DNA of 62,161 bases from Methylocystis sp. GTDB lineage: Bacteria > Pseudomonadota > Alphaproteobacteria > Rhizobiales > Beijerinckiaceae. A program made the position numbers and the translations under genes. The notes beneath the pieces are model-generated. The model did no database searches. It saw only the letters and a list, made by a program, of their open reading frames with translations, and was not told the DNA's origin. Below, in pieces: positions 16,573-25,961 of the stretch; the stretch's first letter is position 1; each line of letters opens with the position of its first letter. The stretch covers positions 1 through 62,161 of the forward strand of contig JACOUB010000031.1 in NCBI GenBank assembly GCA_016178015.1, in the 5' to 3' direction.

Positions 16573-18363
16573 CTAATCCGCCGTATCGATTGTTCGGGAC
16601 CGCCAAAGCTTGGCATAAATTCCATCCAAGGCGAGCAATTGTTCGTGCGGGCCGCGTTCCGCGATTGCGCCGCCCCAGAAGACGAGGATCTGGTCGGCGT
16701 TGCGGATCGTGCTCAGGCGGTGCGCGATGACGAAACTTGTGCGATGCTTCATCAACCGGCGCAGCGCTTCCTGAATCAACGTCTCCGTCAATGCGTCCAC
16801 GCTCGCGGTTGCCTCGTCCAGAATGAGGATGGGGGCGTTCTTCAGCAGCGCCCGTGCAATGCTGATCCGCTGTTTTTCGCCGACGCTCAGTTTCACGCCG
16901 CGCTCGCCGACCAAAGTCTCGTAGCCTTGAGGCATGCGCTCGATGAACTCATGGCAGTTCGCGGCCACTGACGCCGCCAACAGCTCCTCTTCGCTGGCGT
17001 CGCGTTTTCCGTAAAGTAGGTTGTCGCGCACGGTGCTGTTGAAGAGAAACGTCTCTTGCGTCACCAGGGCCACTTGTGTCCGCAACTCCTCCAGCGAAAC
17101 GTTTGCGATGTCCACGGAGTCGATGGTGATACGGCCGGAAGACGCCTCGTAGAATCTGGTCAGCAAGCTAACGAGCGTTGACTTACCCGAACCTGTTTGC
17201 CCGACCAATGCAATCATTTGCCCCGGCAGCGCGTGCAAGGAAACGTTCTCGATCGCGTCGCGGCCCGACTCATAGCCGAAACTCACATCCTCGTAGCGCA
17301 CGTCGCCGCGAACCGGCGTCGCGAAAGCCGCATTGCCGCGCGCATCCCTGCGCTCCGGCGCCGCATCCAGGATATCGAATATGCGTTCGCCCGCAGAGCG
17401 CGCAGCTTGCAGGTTCTGGTTTAAGTTGTGCAGGCCGCCGAGCGGTTGATAGAACAAAGTGAGGTAGAAGAGAAACCCAACCAGTTCACCAATCGTGATC
17501 CTGCCGTCGACAACCATCTTGCCTCCGCCCCAGAGCACCAGCGCCATGCCCAGCGACCCGGCAAACGCCATGGCCGGGGAATAGACGGCCCAGGCTTTGA
17601 ATACGTCGAGGGCGCGCTGTCGCAGCGCATTGGCGCTCTTGGCAAAGCGTTCGCTTTCGTAGGATTCGCCGTTGAACGCCTTTATTTGGCGTATACCCTG
17701 AATGTTGTCGGCGAGCGGCGTATTCAATGCGCTGAACGCCAGGCGGAGCAGGCGATAGCGCCGCACCGCGGCGCTGCTGTACCAGAAGATTCCGGTCACC
17801 AGCAAGGGAATCGGGATAAAGGCGAGCAGCGCCAGATAGGGATTCTTGGTGAAGAGTATAACACATACGACGACGATGCTCAGTACGGCGACGGCGCCCT
17901 GCTCCGCGCCGTCGACGAGCACGCTCTCGAGCACATTGGCGTCGTCAATAAGCCTCGTCATCAGGTCGCCTGACGCGCGCCGGTCGAAGTAGTCCACAGG
18001 CAGGCGCTGGAGCCGCGCGTAAATATCGCAGCGTATGTCGCGCAGTACGTCCAACTTCAATGAGCTGTTGATTATGATACGCAGCGAGGTGAAAAGATCG
18101 CGCAGCAGGAAAGCAGCGAGCAGCGCCAGAATTGCCGGAAGCAACAGAGAAGGGGCGCCGCGCCTGATGACATCATCGATGATGTATTGAATGATTTGCG
18201 GAAAAACCAACGAAGACGCCAACGCCAGCAGGATACACAAGATATTTCCGACCACGATCCACTTGTATGGCCGGAAATACGCTGCAACGCGTCTTACCAT
18301 CTCGGAAGTTGAGCGCGGCTTGGCGGTAAAGGTCAGGGATAATTCAGCAGACGCGGGTTCCAT
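16573..18363 (-). CDS. ABC exporter, fused membrane and ATPase domains (MsbA-like)
   Basis: A 596-residue half-transporter. Six membrane spans lie in residues 25-330, and the nucleotide-binding domain follows with GQTGSGKST (Walker A), an SVGEKQRISIARALL signature (a variant of LSGGQ) and LILDEATASVD (Walker B). There is no N-terminal C39 peptidase, so it would not itself cleave a Gly-Gly leader. It is convergent with the maturases and divergent from the next gene. Export of the modified peptide is plausible by position, but lipid or glycan export is equally possible from sequence. Confidence 0.9.
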   Translation of the reverse strand: MEPASAELSLTFTAKPRSTSEMVRRVAAYFRPYKWIVVGNILCILLALASSLVFPQIIQYIIDDVIRRGAPSLLLPAILALLAAFLLRDLFTSLRIIINSSLKLDVLRDIRCDIYARLQRLPVDYFDRRASGDLMTRLIDDANVLESVLVDGAEQGAVAVLSIVVVCVILFTKNPYLALLAFIPIPLLVTGIFWYSSAAVRRYRLLRLAFSALNTPLADNIQGIRQIKAFNGESYESERFAKSANALRQRALDVFKAWAVYSPAMAFAGSLGMALVLWGGGKMVVDGRITIGELVGFLFYLTLFYQPLGGLHNLNQNLQAARSAGERIFDILDAAPERRDARGNAAFATPVRGDVRYEDVSFGYESGRDAIENVSLHALPGQMIALVGQTGSGKSTLVSLLTRFYEASSGRITIDSVDIANVSLEELRTQVALVTQETFLFNSTVRDNLLYGKRDASEEELLAASVAANCHEFIERMPQGYETLVGERGVKLSVGEKQRISIARALLKNAPILILDEATASVDALTETLIQEALRRLMKHRTSFVIAHRLSTIRNADQILVFWGGAIAERGPHEQLLALDGIYAKLWRSRTIDTAD

Positions 18364-18606
18364 GGAGTTCTCTGTGTCGTGTGACGTACGGAGAGGTTTG
18401 TGCCGGGGATATAGCCACTGTACGCGTGATGGGCTGGTTCGGGAACCATAGCAAAATGCGCGATTTCAAATTCTGCCGGGTCAGGATTCGGACGATGGCG
18501 AGATGGCCAGCAGGCAAGCGGGGCTTTCGCTTGACCCGCCATCCCCGTGGTCTCACAAATCACGACACTTTCCGATGAGCCTGGTTCGGGAGAGATGAGG
18601 CTTCTC

Positions 18607-20481
18607 ATGGAACGCCAATATGTTCTCGCAATCGTTCTAAAACCGATTCAGTTGCTTCGCTATTGCCGCTTCGGCAATAGCAAACCGGTAACGCTGCTGC
18701 ATCTGCGTCGATCTGGCGGCGCACTGCTGGGCTGCTCCCTCCTGTCGGCCGCACTGGCCACGCTGGTTCGATTGAGCAGAGGGGCGATCCAGGCGCCGGC
18801 AGTCCAGCCATTTCCCGACGGCGAAGACTCCATCCTCGATTTTCCGAACGCCAACAACATCGCCGGCCGGAGCTTGCTGACCGATATTCTGGATCGCTAC
18901 CGCAAAGGCGTCACGGCCGGATTGCCGGGCGTCGGCCCCGAACTTGATGACGACGGGGCGCGCTCTCTGGAGTGTCATCTGTTCGGGGAGCAGTTGCGCA
19001 CCACCATCGCGGCCATCTACGCTTTACGGACAATGAAGGTTCCGCTGGCGGCGATGGTCCTGAATGAGCCGGACATTCCGCCAAGATTAGCGGCGATTAT
19101 TTCGGATTTTTTTGGCGTCCCTGTTCACTGGACTGTCCGCTGGCCCCGAATTCCGGCCATGGCGCGAATTGTCTGGAGATCACGCCTGTCTATTGTGTTC
19201 AAACGCCCTCTTCCTCACCTTGCAAACCGCTGGCCCGGGCTAGCGGGGAAAATCGACTTCGTCCACGAGTTGCTTGATCCGGAAGTATGGCAAGGTACGC
19301 CAAGTTCGGTGGCCTTTTTGGAAAAGGGCGCTGATTCTCGAACCTTCGCCTACTATGTTACGGAACGTCAGGAAAAACGTCTTCGCCTGCCGCGAGAGCG
19401 CTGGGCGGCCGCAGCTGATCATGTATTTTTTCTGGAAGATATGCTGGCGATGGCGCATCGGTTCCGTCTTCGCTATAGCGTCGGCGTCGCTCGCCTGGCA
19501 TGGGGCTGCTTGCGCGGGCGCATCTCGGTCGGGAGGGCGAACGAAGAGGCGATGGCTCTCCGCAACTTTCTCGCCTTGGAAGCTTTTTTCGGCGCCTTAA
19601 AGCCGCGGGTCTCGCTGCATACGCCGTTCGGCAACGGCCGTTGCGAATGGGCGAAAGACAGTGGCGTCGTCACAGCCGCCGCCCGCGCGCAGGGCGTGCT
19701 CTCGTTGGGTTACCAGACCCGCTGCGTCAGCCTTAAATCGCACGAAGAGCTTTTCGAAAGTTACGATATCTGGTGCGCTTGGGGCGAGATATGGGCTGAA
19801 ATTGCACGTAAATATGGGTTCTTAGCGAACACCTGCATTATTGGCGATGTTAACCTGGCAGAGTACGATAATATAAATGAAACAAAATATCACGACGTTA
19901 CTGTAGACGCCATAAATATCGTCGTCTTTCCGTTTGTCGTATGGGTTCCAGTTGAATACTATATCTGCGAATATTGCCTTTCCATGATGGACGCCGTTTT
20001 AACGGCGGCCGGGCGTCTGCATCGGGAAACGGGTAAGCGCTATCGGGTGTCGATCAAGGCAAAAGACCGTGAGGACATCGCGGTTTTCACCAGCCACCAG
20101 GCCCTGAACGCCGCCGCATTGCGCGAAGGCGTGCCCATGGCGTGTCTCTCCGCCGAACGCCATGAGGTTGCCGATGCAGTCGCCACGGCCCATATCGTCG
20201 TCGCCATAGGTTTTACCACCCCCGGAATGGACGCCATTTTGTTTGGTAAGCCGGCTTATTATTTTACTGCTATCGAGCAACTGCATCCGGCTTTTGAGCC
20301 ATTGCCATCATTTGTCGTGCACGACGCCGAGGAGCTTTACCAAGCGATGCGCGACAGAACGGCAGCGCCCGCACAGACGCTGAACCGTTTCGATCCATTT
20401 CGGGATGGCAAGGCTATGATCCGGTTGCGCCGTGCGGCTCTGGAGGGGTGCGTTCCCCGCCAGGCCGTTTCCGGGCTCTGA
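18607..20481 (+). CDS. Unknown protein with a possible glycosyltransferase-like C-terminal half
   Basis: About 624 residues; I do not recognise a named family. The middle (LSLGYQTRCVSL, ESYDIWCAWGEIWAEIARKYGF) and the end (VAIGFTTPGMDAILFGKPAYYF) resemble GT-B/CDP-glycerol-type transferases and surface-carbohydrate proteins, in which a late Ser/Thr-Gly loop binds nucleotide. The first 60 residues are mildly hydrophobic but not a clear signal peptide. The ATG at 18607 has GAGG six bases upstream; an in-frame ATG at 18595 abuts the SD. A local AT-rich patch near 19850-19990 points to transfer. It is followed 11 bases later by the dehydrogenase. Confidence 0.6.
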   Translation: MERQYVLAIVLKPIQLLRYCRFGNSKPVTLLHLRRSGGALLGCSLLSAALATLVRLSRGAIQAPAVQPFPDGEDSILDFPNANNIAGRSLLTDILDRYRKGVTAGLPGVGPELDDDGARSLECHLFGEQLRTTIAAIYALRTMKVPLAAMVLNEPDIPPRLAAIISDFFGVPVHWTVRWPRIPAMARIVWRSRLSIVFKRPLPHLANRWPGLAGKIDFVHELLDPEVWQGTPSSVAFLEKGADSRTFAYYVTERQEKRLRLPRERWAAAADHVFFLEDMLAMAHRFRLRYSVGVARLAWGCLRGRISVGRANEEAMALRNFLALEAFFGALKPRVSLHTPFGNGRCEWAKDSGVVTAAARAQGVLSLGYQTRCVSLKSHEELFESYDIWCAWGEIWAEIARKYGFLANTCIIGDVNLAEYDNINETKYHDVTVDAINIVVFPFVVWVPVEYYICEYCLSMMDAVLTAAGRLHRETGKRYRVSIKAKDREDIAVFTSHQALNAAALREGVPMACLSAERHEVADAVATAHIVVAIGFTTPGMDAILFGKPAYYFTAIEQLHPAFEPLPSFVVHDAEELYQAMRDRTAAPAQTLNRFDPFRDGKAMIRLRRAALEGCVPRQAVSGL

Positions 20482-20492
20482 GAATTTTCCCC

Positions 20493-21491
20493 ATGCGCGC
20501 TATCGTGACCACAGCGCCGTTTGCAGACATCGACGCCAAACCAGTCCAGCTGCTGGCGAAGGCTGGGATCGAAACCGTTATCAATCCCCTTGGCCGCACG
20601 TTGCGGCCGGAGGAAGTGGCGGGGATCATTGATGGCTTTGATGTTGTGATTGCCGGCACCGAAGTTATTGGGGCCGCGGCGCTGGCCTCGCCCCGGTTGA
20701 AAGCCATTTGCCGGGTTGGAGTCGGTCTGGATGGCATAAACCTGCTGGAAGCACGGCGTCGCGGCATCGCAGTCAGCTACACTCCAGATGGTCCTTCGGC
20801 CGCCGTGGCGGAACTGACTGTCGGATTGGCTATCGATGCGAACCGTGGCGTTGGAGCCGCCGACCGCAAGTTGCGGCAAGGGCTCTGGCAACGCCACACC
20901 GGACGCGGTCTTCGCGAGTCGGTTGTTGGCGTGGTGGGCTGTGGTCGTATCGGCAGCCGCGTGATCGGCCACCTTCTTGGGGGGTTTCCCGGGGTTCGCA
21001 TTCTGGCCCATGATATCCGGTCCGGCCTGACGTTTCCCGGAAGCGACAAGGTCAGTTGGGTCGATCTGCCGACGCTGTTGCGTGAAGCGGATATCATTAC
21101 GCTGCATGTTCCCTTTTATGATGCGACCTGCCGCCTGATCGGCCGGGCGGAGTTGGCCGCGATGAAAACGACATCGGTGCTGATCAACACCGCGAGGGGC
21201 GGAATCGTCGACGAGATGGCTTTGGCGGAAGCCTTGACTGGCGGACGCATTGCAGCCGCTGCGATCGACGTTTTCGAAGAAGAGCCCTACACGGGCCCGC
21301 TAACGCAGTGCGAGAACGCTATATTGACCTGTCACATGGGCTCGATGACCCGCGATTGCCGCTTGCGCATGGAGGTGGAGGCCGCGGAAGAAGTCGTGCG
21401 TTTTGCCCAGGGCCGGCCACTGTCTTCGCCAGCGCCCGACGCCGAATATGATCTTGCCGCCCGCCGTCCGCGCAGAGGCGACCGCCAGTGA
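20493..21491 (+). CDS. D-isomer-specific 2-hydroxyacid dehydrogenase (SerA-like)
   Basis: A 332-residue NAD-dependent dehydrogenase. Motifs are VGVVGCGRIGSRV (GxGxxG), INTARGGIVDE (catalytic Arg region), IDVFEEEPY and a final LTCHMGSMT with the catalytic His. The family includes phosphoglycerate, lactate and phosphonate dehydrogenases. It lacks the C-terminal ACT domain of full-length SerA. In this setting it probably oxidises or reduces an intermediate for the neighbouring aminotransferase or radical SAM enzymes rather than serving serine synthesis. I chose the ATG at 20493; an earlier start overlaps the preceding gene. Confidence 0.85.
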   Translation: MRAIVTTAPFADIDAKPVQLLAKAGIETVINPLGRTLRPEEVAGIIDGFDVVIAGTEVIGAAALASPRLKAICRVGVGLDGINLLEARRRGIAVSYTPDGPSAAVAELTVGLAIDANRGVGAADRKLRQGLWQRHTGRGLRESVVGVVGCGRIGSRVIGHLLGGFPGVRILAHDIRSGLTFPGSDKVSWVDLPTLLREADIITLHVPFYDATCRLIGRAELAAMKTTSVLINTARGGIVDEMALAEALTGGRIAAAAIDVFEEEPYTGPLTQCENAILTCHMGSMTRDCRLRMEVEAAEEVVRFAQGRPLSSPAPDAEYDLAARRPRRGDRQ

Positions 21492-21603
21492 AGCCGGACC
21501 GCTTCAGTTCCGACGCTGTTCCGGCCGGACATCGGCGCCGCCATCACACTTGCCGCGAACACCATATTGATCGTTCCGGAAGTTCGGGCATGAGCAATCG
21601 TCC

Positions 21604-22764
21604 ATGAGCGAACAACACAAGCCTTCGAAACTCGTCTACCGGAAGGCCGACAGCTTTGTGGTCTTGAACGGCGCCGAGCCTTCCTTGATGAGGGCGGCGA
21701 TAGACCGGGTTGCCCGTCTAGCCGCCACCTTGGTCAGCGAACCGGGCGCCCATCGCCGAGCCATCCTGAAACGGGCGTGCGACGATCTGCTGGCGCCGGC
21801 GCAGGAGCGGCGGGCTTTTCGTCTGCGTCCCTTCGTCGCCGCCGAAATGGCCTTGCTCAGCGACGCCATGCTGCCTCGCTACCTGTCTTATCGGTATCGC
21901 TACGACGTTTTTCCCGTCGAGTATCGGCTTGATGGGTTCCCGCCCTGCGTTCAGATCGAGGTCACATCGTTCTGTAATTTCCGCTGCGTCTTTTGTTATC
22001 AAAAAAATCCCGACTTCAAGCGCCGGTCCAACGGCTTTATGGGCTTCATGAAGCCCGAAATGTTTAAGCGGGTCGTCGATCAACTGGAGGGCCACGTCGA
22101 AGCCGTCACTATGGCGTCGCGAGGAGAACCCTTATCCTCCTCCGACATTTGCGAGATGCTGGCCTATCTTCCCGGGAAGTTCCTGGCGGCCAAAATGAAC
22201 ACCAACGCTTCGTTCCTTGACGAGCGGCGAGCGCATGCAATCCTGCAATCCGGCATCAGCACCCTGGTCTTTTCGGTGGATGCCGCAGTTGAACCGCTTT
22301 ACAGCTCGCTCAGAGTGGGTGGAACACTGGAAGTCGTTGAACGCAATATCCGGCGGTTCGCTGAAATTCGCCGGAAGCATTACCCGGATGTTCCACTGAT
22401 CACCCGGATTTCTGGCGTCCGTTTTTCGGATGCCCAGGACGTGGAACATATCTGCCGATACTGGCAGGATGCTGTCGATCAAGTGGCCTTCGTGGATTAT
22501 TGCCCGTTGGAAGACATCTATGCGCAACCGGAAACCGGGATAGAAACACCTTGCTCCGAACTATGGCGCCGTCTCTTTGTGCTCTGGAACGGCAGCATCG
22601 AGGTTTGTGAGCCCGATTTCCGTGAGGTTCACAAACCGTGCCGGATCGACGAGTGGAACATTACAGACGTCTGGTTAGGGGACTATTATCAGCGACTCCG
22701 CCAACACCATTTTGATGGCCAACGACAGGCGGTGGAACCGTGTTGCCGTTGCCCGGTGGAATGA
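21604..22764 (+). CDS. Radical SAM protein, third in the island
   Basis: A 386-residue radical SAM enzyme. A 115-residue N-terminal extension precedes the cluster motif CNFRCVFC (Cys124, 128, 131). MASRGEPL follows, and the C-terminus is a short Cys-rich SPASM-like region with CSE, CEPDF, CRIDEW and CCRCP. It is not closely similar to the two paralogues upstream. Enzymes of this shape occur in peptide and surface-glycan gene sets. It lies about 110 bases after the dehydrogenase and ends the rightward series. Confidence 0.82.
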   Translation: MSEQHKPSKLVYRKADSFVVLNGAEPSLMRAAIDRVARLAATLVSEPGAHRRAILKRACDDLLAPAQERRAFRLRPFVAAEMALLSDAMLPRYLSYRYRYDVFPVEYRLDGFPPCVQIEVTSFCNFRCVFCYQKNPDFKRRSNGFMGFMKPEMFKRVVDQLEGHVEAVTMASRGEPLSSSDICEMLAYLPGKFLAAKMNTNASFLDERRAHAILQSGISTLVFSVDAAVEPLYSSLRVGGTLEVVERNIRRFAEIRRKHYPDVPLITRISGVRFSDAQDVEHICRYWQDAVDQVAFVDYCPLEDIYAQPETGIETPCSELWRRLFVLWNGSIEVCEPDFREVHKPCRIDEWNITDVWLGDYYQRLRQHHFDGQRQAVEPCCRCPVE

Positions 22765-22812
22765 GGAAAGCAGGGAACGCGCCGTAATGAGCGCCCACAC
22801 GCTCGGGTAAAC

Positions 22813-22839
22813 CGGTTCATCCCCGCGTGTGCGGGGAAC
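22813..22839. repeat. Single orphan type I-E-like CRISPR repeat
   Basis: The 27-base stretch CGGTTCATCCCCGCG plus TGTGCGGGGAAC closely matches the hairpin-forming repeat of type I-E CRISPR arrays (CCCCGC...GCGGGG stem, GAAC end). No second copy appears about 60 bases away on either side and no cas gene is in the window. It is either the last trace of a lost array or a chance palindrome. The remaining 22765-23124 interval has no clear gene. Confidence 0.6.
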
Positions 22840-23124
22840 GTTAGCTGAACGCCTTCGATGAACCTAGAAACGGCAGTTGAGAATGGACGGCCCGCTGATC
22901 GCGGCGTTTCGCGACCAGTGCCTTGCCTGCGCCGACGCCGAACGATGCGTTGCGGATCGTCGCGACGGGGGAGCGCGAAGACGCGGGGGCGGATAAGTCC
23001 CTTCCTGCATCTCAGCCGCTGCAGGCGGCTAAAGGCGCCTGTCTTCACGGGCGCGAAAATTATGAACAAACGAGGGGTTGAAAAGTTAGTCCAATTGACG
23101 CACATTCCCAGTCGGAGACAAGCA

Positions 23125-23418
23125 ATGACGACGACGGCAAAGCGCGGGCGGATCAGAAGCGAACGGCTGGGATTTCGCGTCGATGAACCCACCAAGGTTC
23201 TAATCGAACGCGCGGCTCAACTCGAACGGCGTAAATTGACGGACTTTTGTATGACGGCGCTTAGCGAGGCCGCCCGGCGGACGATCGCAGGGCATGAGAC
23301 GATCGTCCTGTCCGACCGTGACCGGGCCGTCTTCTTTGATGCTCTCGTCAGTCCGCCTCAGCCCAGCGAGCGGCTGCGCCGAGCGTTTGCGGCGCACAAG
23401 CGGCGGATCGCGCCGTGA
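23125..23418 (+). CDS. DUF1778 ribbon-helix-helix antitoxin (TacA-like)
   Basis: A 97-residue protein with an N-terminal ribbon-helix-helix (ERLGFRVDEPTKVLIERAAQLERRKLTDF) and the DUF1778 tail ending in SERLRRAFAAHKRR, which wraps the toxin. It would bind its own promoter DNA and neutralise the GNAT toxin encoded immediately downstream. The ATG at 23125 has GGAG seven bases upstream. The open frame continues to 22858, but that part lacks family character. The stop codon abuts the toxin start. Confidence 0.88.
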   Translation: MTTTAKRGRIRSERLGFRVDEPTKVLIERAAQLERRKLTDFCMTALSEAARRTIAGHETIVLSDRDRAVFFDALVSPPQPSERLRRAFAAHKRRIAP

Positions 23419-23943
23419 ATGGCGAAGCACCCATCCAAGGACCTTGAAATTGCCCTGCTCGACGAGAGGCATGATCGCGCTGGTTTCAACTGCGGTGTGG
23501 AAAGTCTCGACCGCTACCTCAAAACGCAAGCGGGCCAGGACGTCCGACGCAAGGCAAACGGCGTGTTCGTGCTGACGGAACGACGCGAGCCGTCCCGCAT
23601 CTTAGGTTATTACACACTCTGTGCGATGGCGCTCTCCCAGGGAGACGTTCCCGAGGCAGCCCGCAAGCACGTTCCACGCTATCCGCTGGTCAGCGCCACT
23701 CTGATCGGGCGTCTGGCGGTGTCGAAGGGCCAGCAGGGCCGAGGGTTGGGGGCAATCCTCCTGGCCGATGCGTTGTGGCGCGCGATCGAGAGCGCCAGCA
23801 CGGTCGGTTCTTCCATGGTCATGGTCGACGCGCTCGACGAAAGCGCAGCCCAGTTCTATGCCACGCATGGATTTGTCCACTTAACCGACTCGCTCCGGCT
23901 CGTCCTGCCGATGCGTCTTGCTGCGGGGATGGCCAAACCATGA
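23419..23943 (+). CDS. GNAT acetyltransferase toxin (TacT-like)
   Basis: A 174-residue GNAT-fold protein. It has FNCGVESLDRYL near the N-terminus, LIGRLAVSKGQQGRGLGAILL with the acetyl-CoA loop (QxxGxG) and a catalytic Tyr in QFYATHGF. TacT-type toxins acetylate the amino group of charged tRNAs and stop translation. It starts right after the antitoxin stop, so the two are translationally coupled. This is a standard type II module, commonly found in accessory regions. Confidence 0.9.
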   Translation: MAKHPSKDLEIALLDERHDRAGFNCGVESLDRYLKTQAGQDVRRKANGVFVLTERREPSRILGYYTLCAMALSQGDVPEAARKHVPRYPLVSATLIGRLAVSKGQQGRGLGAILLADALWRAIESASTVGSSMVMVDALDESAAQFYATHGFVHLTDSLRLVLPMRLAAGMAKP

Positions 23944-24111
23944 CCCTCACGTCCGCTTTGCTTTGGGAGCCTCGCCTCGCGCAAAAACATCTGTCGTTAG
24001 CTTGGCTCATTGCGCCTTACGCGCACGATCGAAGGCGATAGCGCAGATTTGGGCGTTGTGGGGATTTTTCGAACACTTGATCTGCGTCCAAATTGCGGGA
24101 ATGGTCACACG

Positions 24112-24606
24112 ATGTTCATCGTCCTTGGAGGCCTTCCGGGTACCGGAAAATCAACAATTGCGCGAACGCTCGCACGCGAAGTAGGCGCCCTTTGGCTAAG
24201 AGTCGATTCGATTGAACAGGGGATTCGCGAATCCCGCGTCGTCCTTGGTTCCCTCGACGATGCGGGTTATCGCGCCGCCTACGCTATAGCGGAAGACAAT
24301 CTTCGACTTGGGCTGACCGTCATTGGCGATTCGGTGAATCCTTGGATGATGACGCGAAACGCGTGGCGAGATGCGGGGCTCCGTGCGGGCGCTCGGGTCA
24401 TGGAAATCGAAATTATTTGCTCAGACGCGCAAGAACATCGTCGACGAGTCGAAACGCGCTCGAGCGACGTTCCCGGGCTGACCTTGCCAGACTGGGAAGA
24501 GACGATTGGCCGAGACTATCATCGATGGAATCGCGAGCACGTCGTGATCGACACCGCCGGGCGGTCTGCTCCTGAATGCGTTACGCTCATCCGCTCGCTG
24601 TTGTAA
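24112..24606 (+). CDS. AAA_33-type P-loop kinase
   Basis: A 164-residue protein starting MFIVLGGLPGTGKST, a Walker A motif at residues 7-15. It then has the Asp of WLRVDSIEQG and the distal R-x3-R-x2-DVPGL stretch typical of small zeta-toxin/AAA_33 kinases of unknown substrate. Length is normal for that group. It is monocistronic, with about 170 bases of non-coding DNA on each side. A small-molecule or antibiotic kinase is possible; nothing visible decides this. Confidence 0.75.
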   Translation: MFIVLGGLPGTGKSTIARTLAREVGALWLRVDSIEQGIRESRVVLGSLDDAGYRAAYAIAEDNLRLGLTVIGDSVNPWMMTRNAWRDAGLRAGARVMEIEIICSDAQEHRRRVETRSSDVPGLTLPDWEETIGRDYHRWNREHVVIDTAGRSAPECVTLIRSLL

Positions 24607-24780
24607 GGGATCGGGAAGGCGATCGCAGGCTCGTCGCTGCGCGTTCCATGTTGGGGCGATTTTGAAACCCTGCAATCATCATGCAGCTGCTGGCGGTTTC
24701 CGACCGGCGAAAGAAGCGTTTCGGCGGCTTGATGCGGCAGGTGCGAGCGCCAGGCGGCGCTATAAATTTGAAGACGCCGA

Positions 24781-25488
24781 TCAATGGAAGGTGAAACGCT
24801 GACTTGCGAAGAGACCTCCGCCCGGCGGCGGCGGAGCATGCACGGAAGCAAGGATTCGGCGCGCCAGCGCGGCGTAGGCCGGAGCGGACCCCGACGCCGA
24901 AATGCCGGAAATGTGGCCGTCCGCGGTCACATGGAAGGTGCAGAATGCCGTGCCCTCGCCGAACGACCCGCCAGGCGCATGCCGCCTGATTGCGGCGGCA
25001 AGCAGCGCCCCGTACGCGCTTTGCGACATTCCCGCGCCTTGCGCGCGGCCTTCCGGCGCGCCCATCCGCCGCCTGGCCTGCGCCTCTCGCCGCTGCTTGG
25101 CGTAATCTGCGTCCGGCTTCTTCTCGACGACCCGCTGTTTCGGCTCGACGACTTCCTTCTTTGCGGGCAAAGGCGGCGATTCCGGCGACGTCGCCGCCGG
25201 AGACGGCATGGCGAGGTCGGGTTGCGCGGCCTCTTGCGGCGGCGCCTCTTGTTTCGCAGCCGTGACCTCCTGCTGCTCGAAGAAATCGCCCTCGGCCACC
25301 AAGTCCATGGTGATCGAATCGAGCGGCGATAGCGGCTGGAGCGCCACCGCCGTCATCAGCCATGCCGCCCCAGCATGGGCCGCGATGACGGCGGCGATCG
25401 CAGCGGGACGCAGCCAAGCCGGCCTCACCGGAGCTGCGCCTGGCGCCGGAGCCTCGCATTCGAGAGGCAAAAGCGCCATGTCGGTCAT
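24781..25488 (-). CDS. tonB: TonB-like energy transducer
   Basis: A 235-residue protein with an N-terminal membrane anchor (about residues 28-50, [21 protein letters not shown]). A Pro/Glu/Lys-rich periplasmic stretch follows (residues 70-150), then a C-terminal TonB domain ([16 protein letters not shown] ... [17 protein letters not shown]). It links the inner-membrane ExbB-ExbD motor to outer-membrane receptors. It overlaps exbD by four bases and is last in the exbB-exbD-tonB operon. The conserved core is preserved, so it looks functional although the adjacent receptor gene is broken. Confidence 0.88.
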   Translation of the reverse strand: MTDMALLPLECEAPAPGAAPVRPAWLRPAAIAAVIAAHAGAAWLMTAVALQPLSPLDSITMDLVAEGDFFEQQEVTAAKQEAPPQEAAQPDLAMPSPAATSPESPPLPAKKEVVEPKQRVVEKKPDADYAKQRREAQARRRMGAPEGRAQGAGMSQSAYGALLAAAIRRHAPGGSFGEGTAFCTFHVTADGHISGISASGSAPAYAALARRILASVHAPPPPGGGLFASQRFTFH

Positions 25489-25961
25489 TTTGCCCCCGCC
25501 GTCGCCGCCGCGCCGCCTACAGCCGCCGACGGCGCGCTCCTGCTCTGCGAATTGGTCAAGATCGCGATGTGGGTGACGCCATGCGTCGCCAAGCGGTCCA
25601 TCACGGCGACGACGTCGCCGTAGTTGGCTTCCCTGTCGCCACGCACGTGGACGACTCTGGTCGTGTCACTGCCCATCATGGCGCGCACCCCATCGACCAG
25701 CGCGTCGGCGGCGACTTCCGTGGCGCCGAGCGCGATCTTGCCGTCCTTGCCGACCGCCACCACGATCGGCTCCTTTGGATCGAGCGCCCGCGCCGCATTG
25801 GCTTGCGGCAGGTTGACCTTCATGCCCTTGGCGAGCAGCGGCGCGGTCACCATGAAGATGATGAGCAGCACCAGCATCACGTCGACGAGCGGCGTCACAT
25901 TGATGTCGGCGAGCGGCTGATAAAGATCGTTGCCGTTCTTGAAGCGGGTCGGGAGGGCCAT
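25485..25961 (-). CDS. exbD: ExbD/TolR biopolymer transport protein
   Basis: A 158-residue protein. One transmembrane helix near residues 20-45 carries the essential proton-path Asp in [18 protein letters not shown], followed by a periplasmic domain ([35 protein letters not shown]). With ExbB it forms the proton-driven motor for TonB. Start and stop overlap the flanking genes by one to four bases, showing tight coupling. Confidence 0.92.
   Translation of the reverse strand: MALPTRFKNGNDLYQPLADINVTPLVDVMLVLLIIFMVTAPLLAKGMKVNLPQANAARALDPKEPIVVAVGKDGKIALGATEVAADALVDGVRAMMGSDTTRVVHVRGDREANYGDVVAVMDRLATHGVTHIAILTNSQSRSAPSAAVGGAAATAGAK

Noticed and set aside
22813-22839. A CRISPR array at this repeat
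   Set aside because: Only one repeat; no second copy at the expected 61-base spacing and no cas genes.
22883-22996. 37-residue ORF with a CLACADAERC motif
   Set aside because: Too short, no clear RBS and no neighbour support; kept only as a note.
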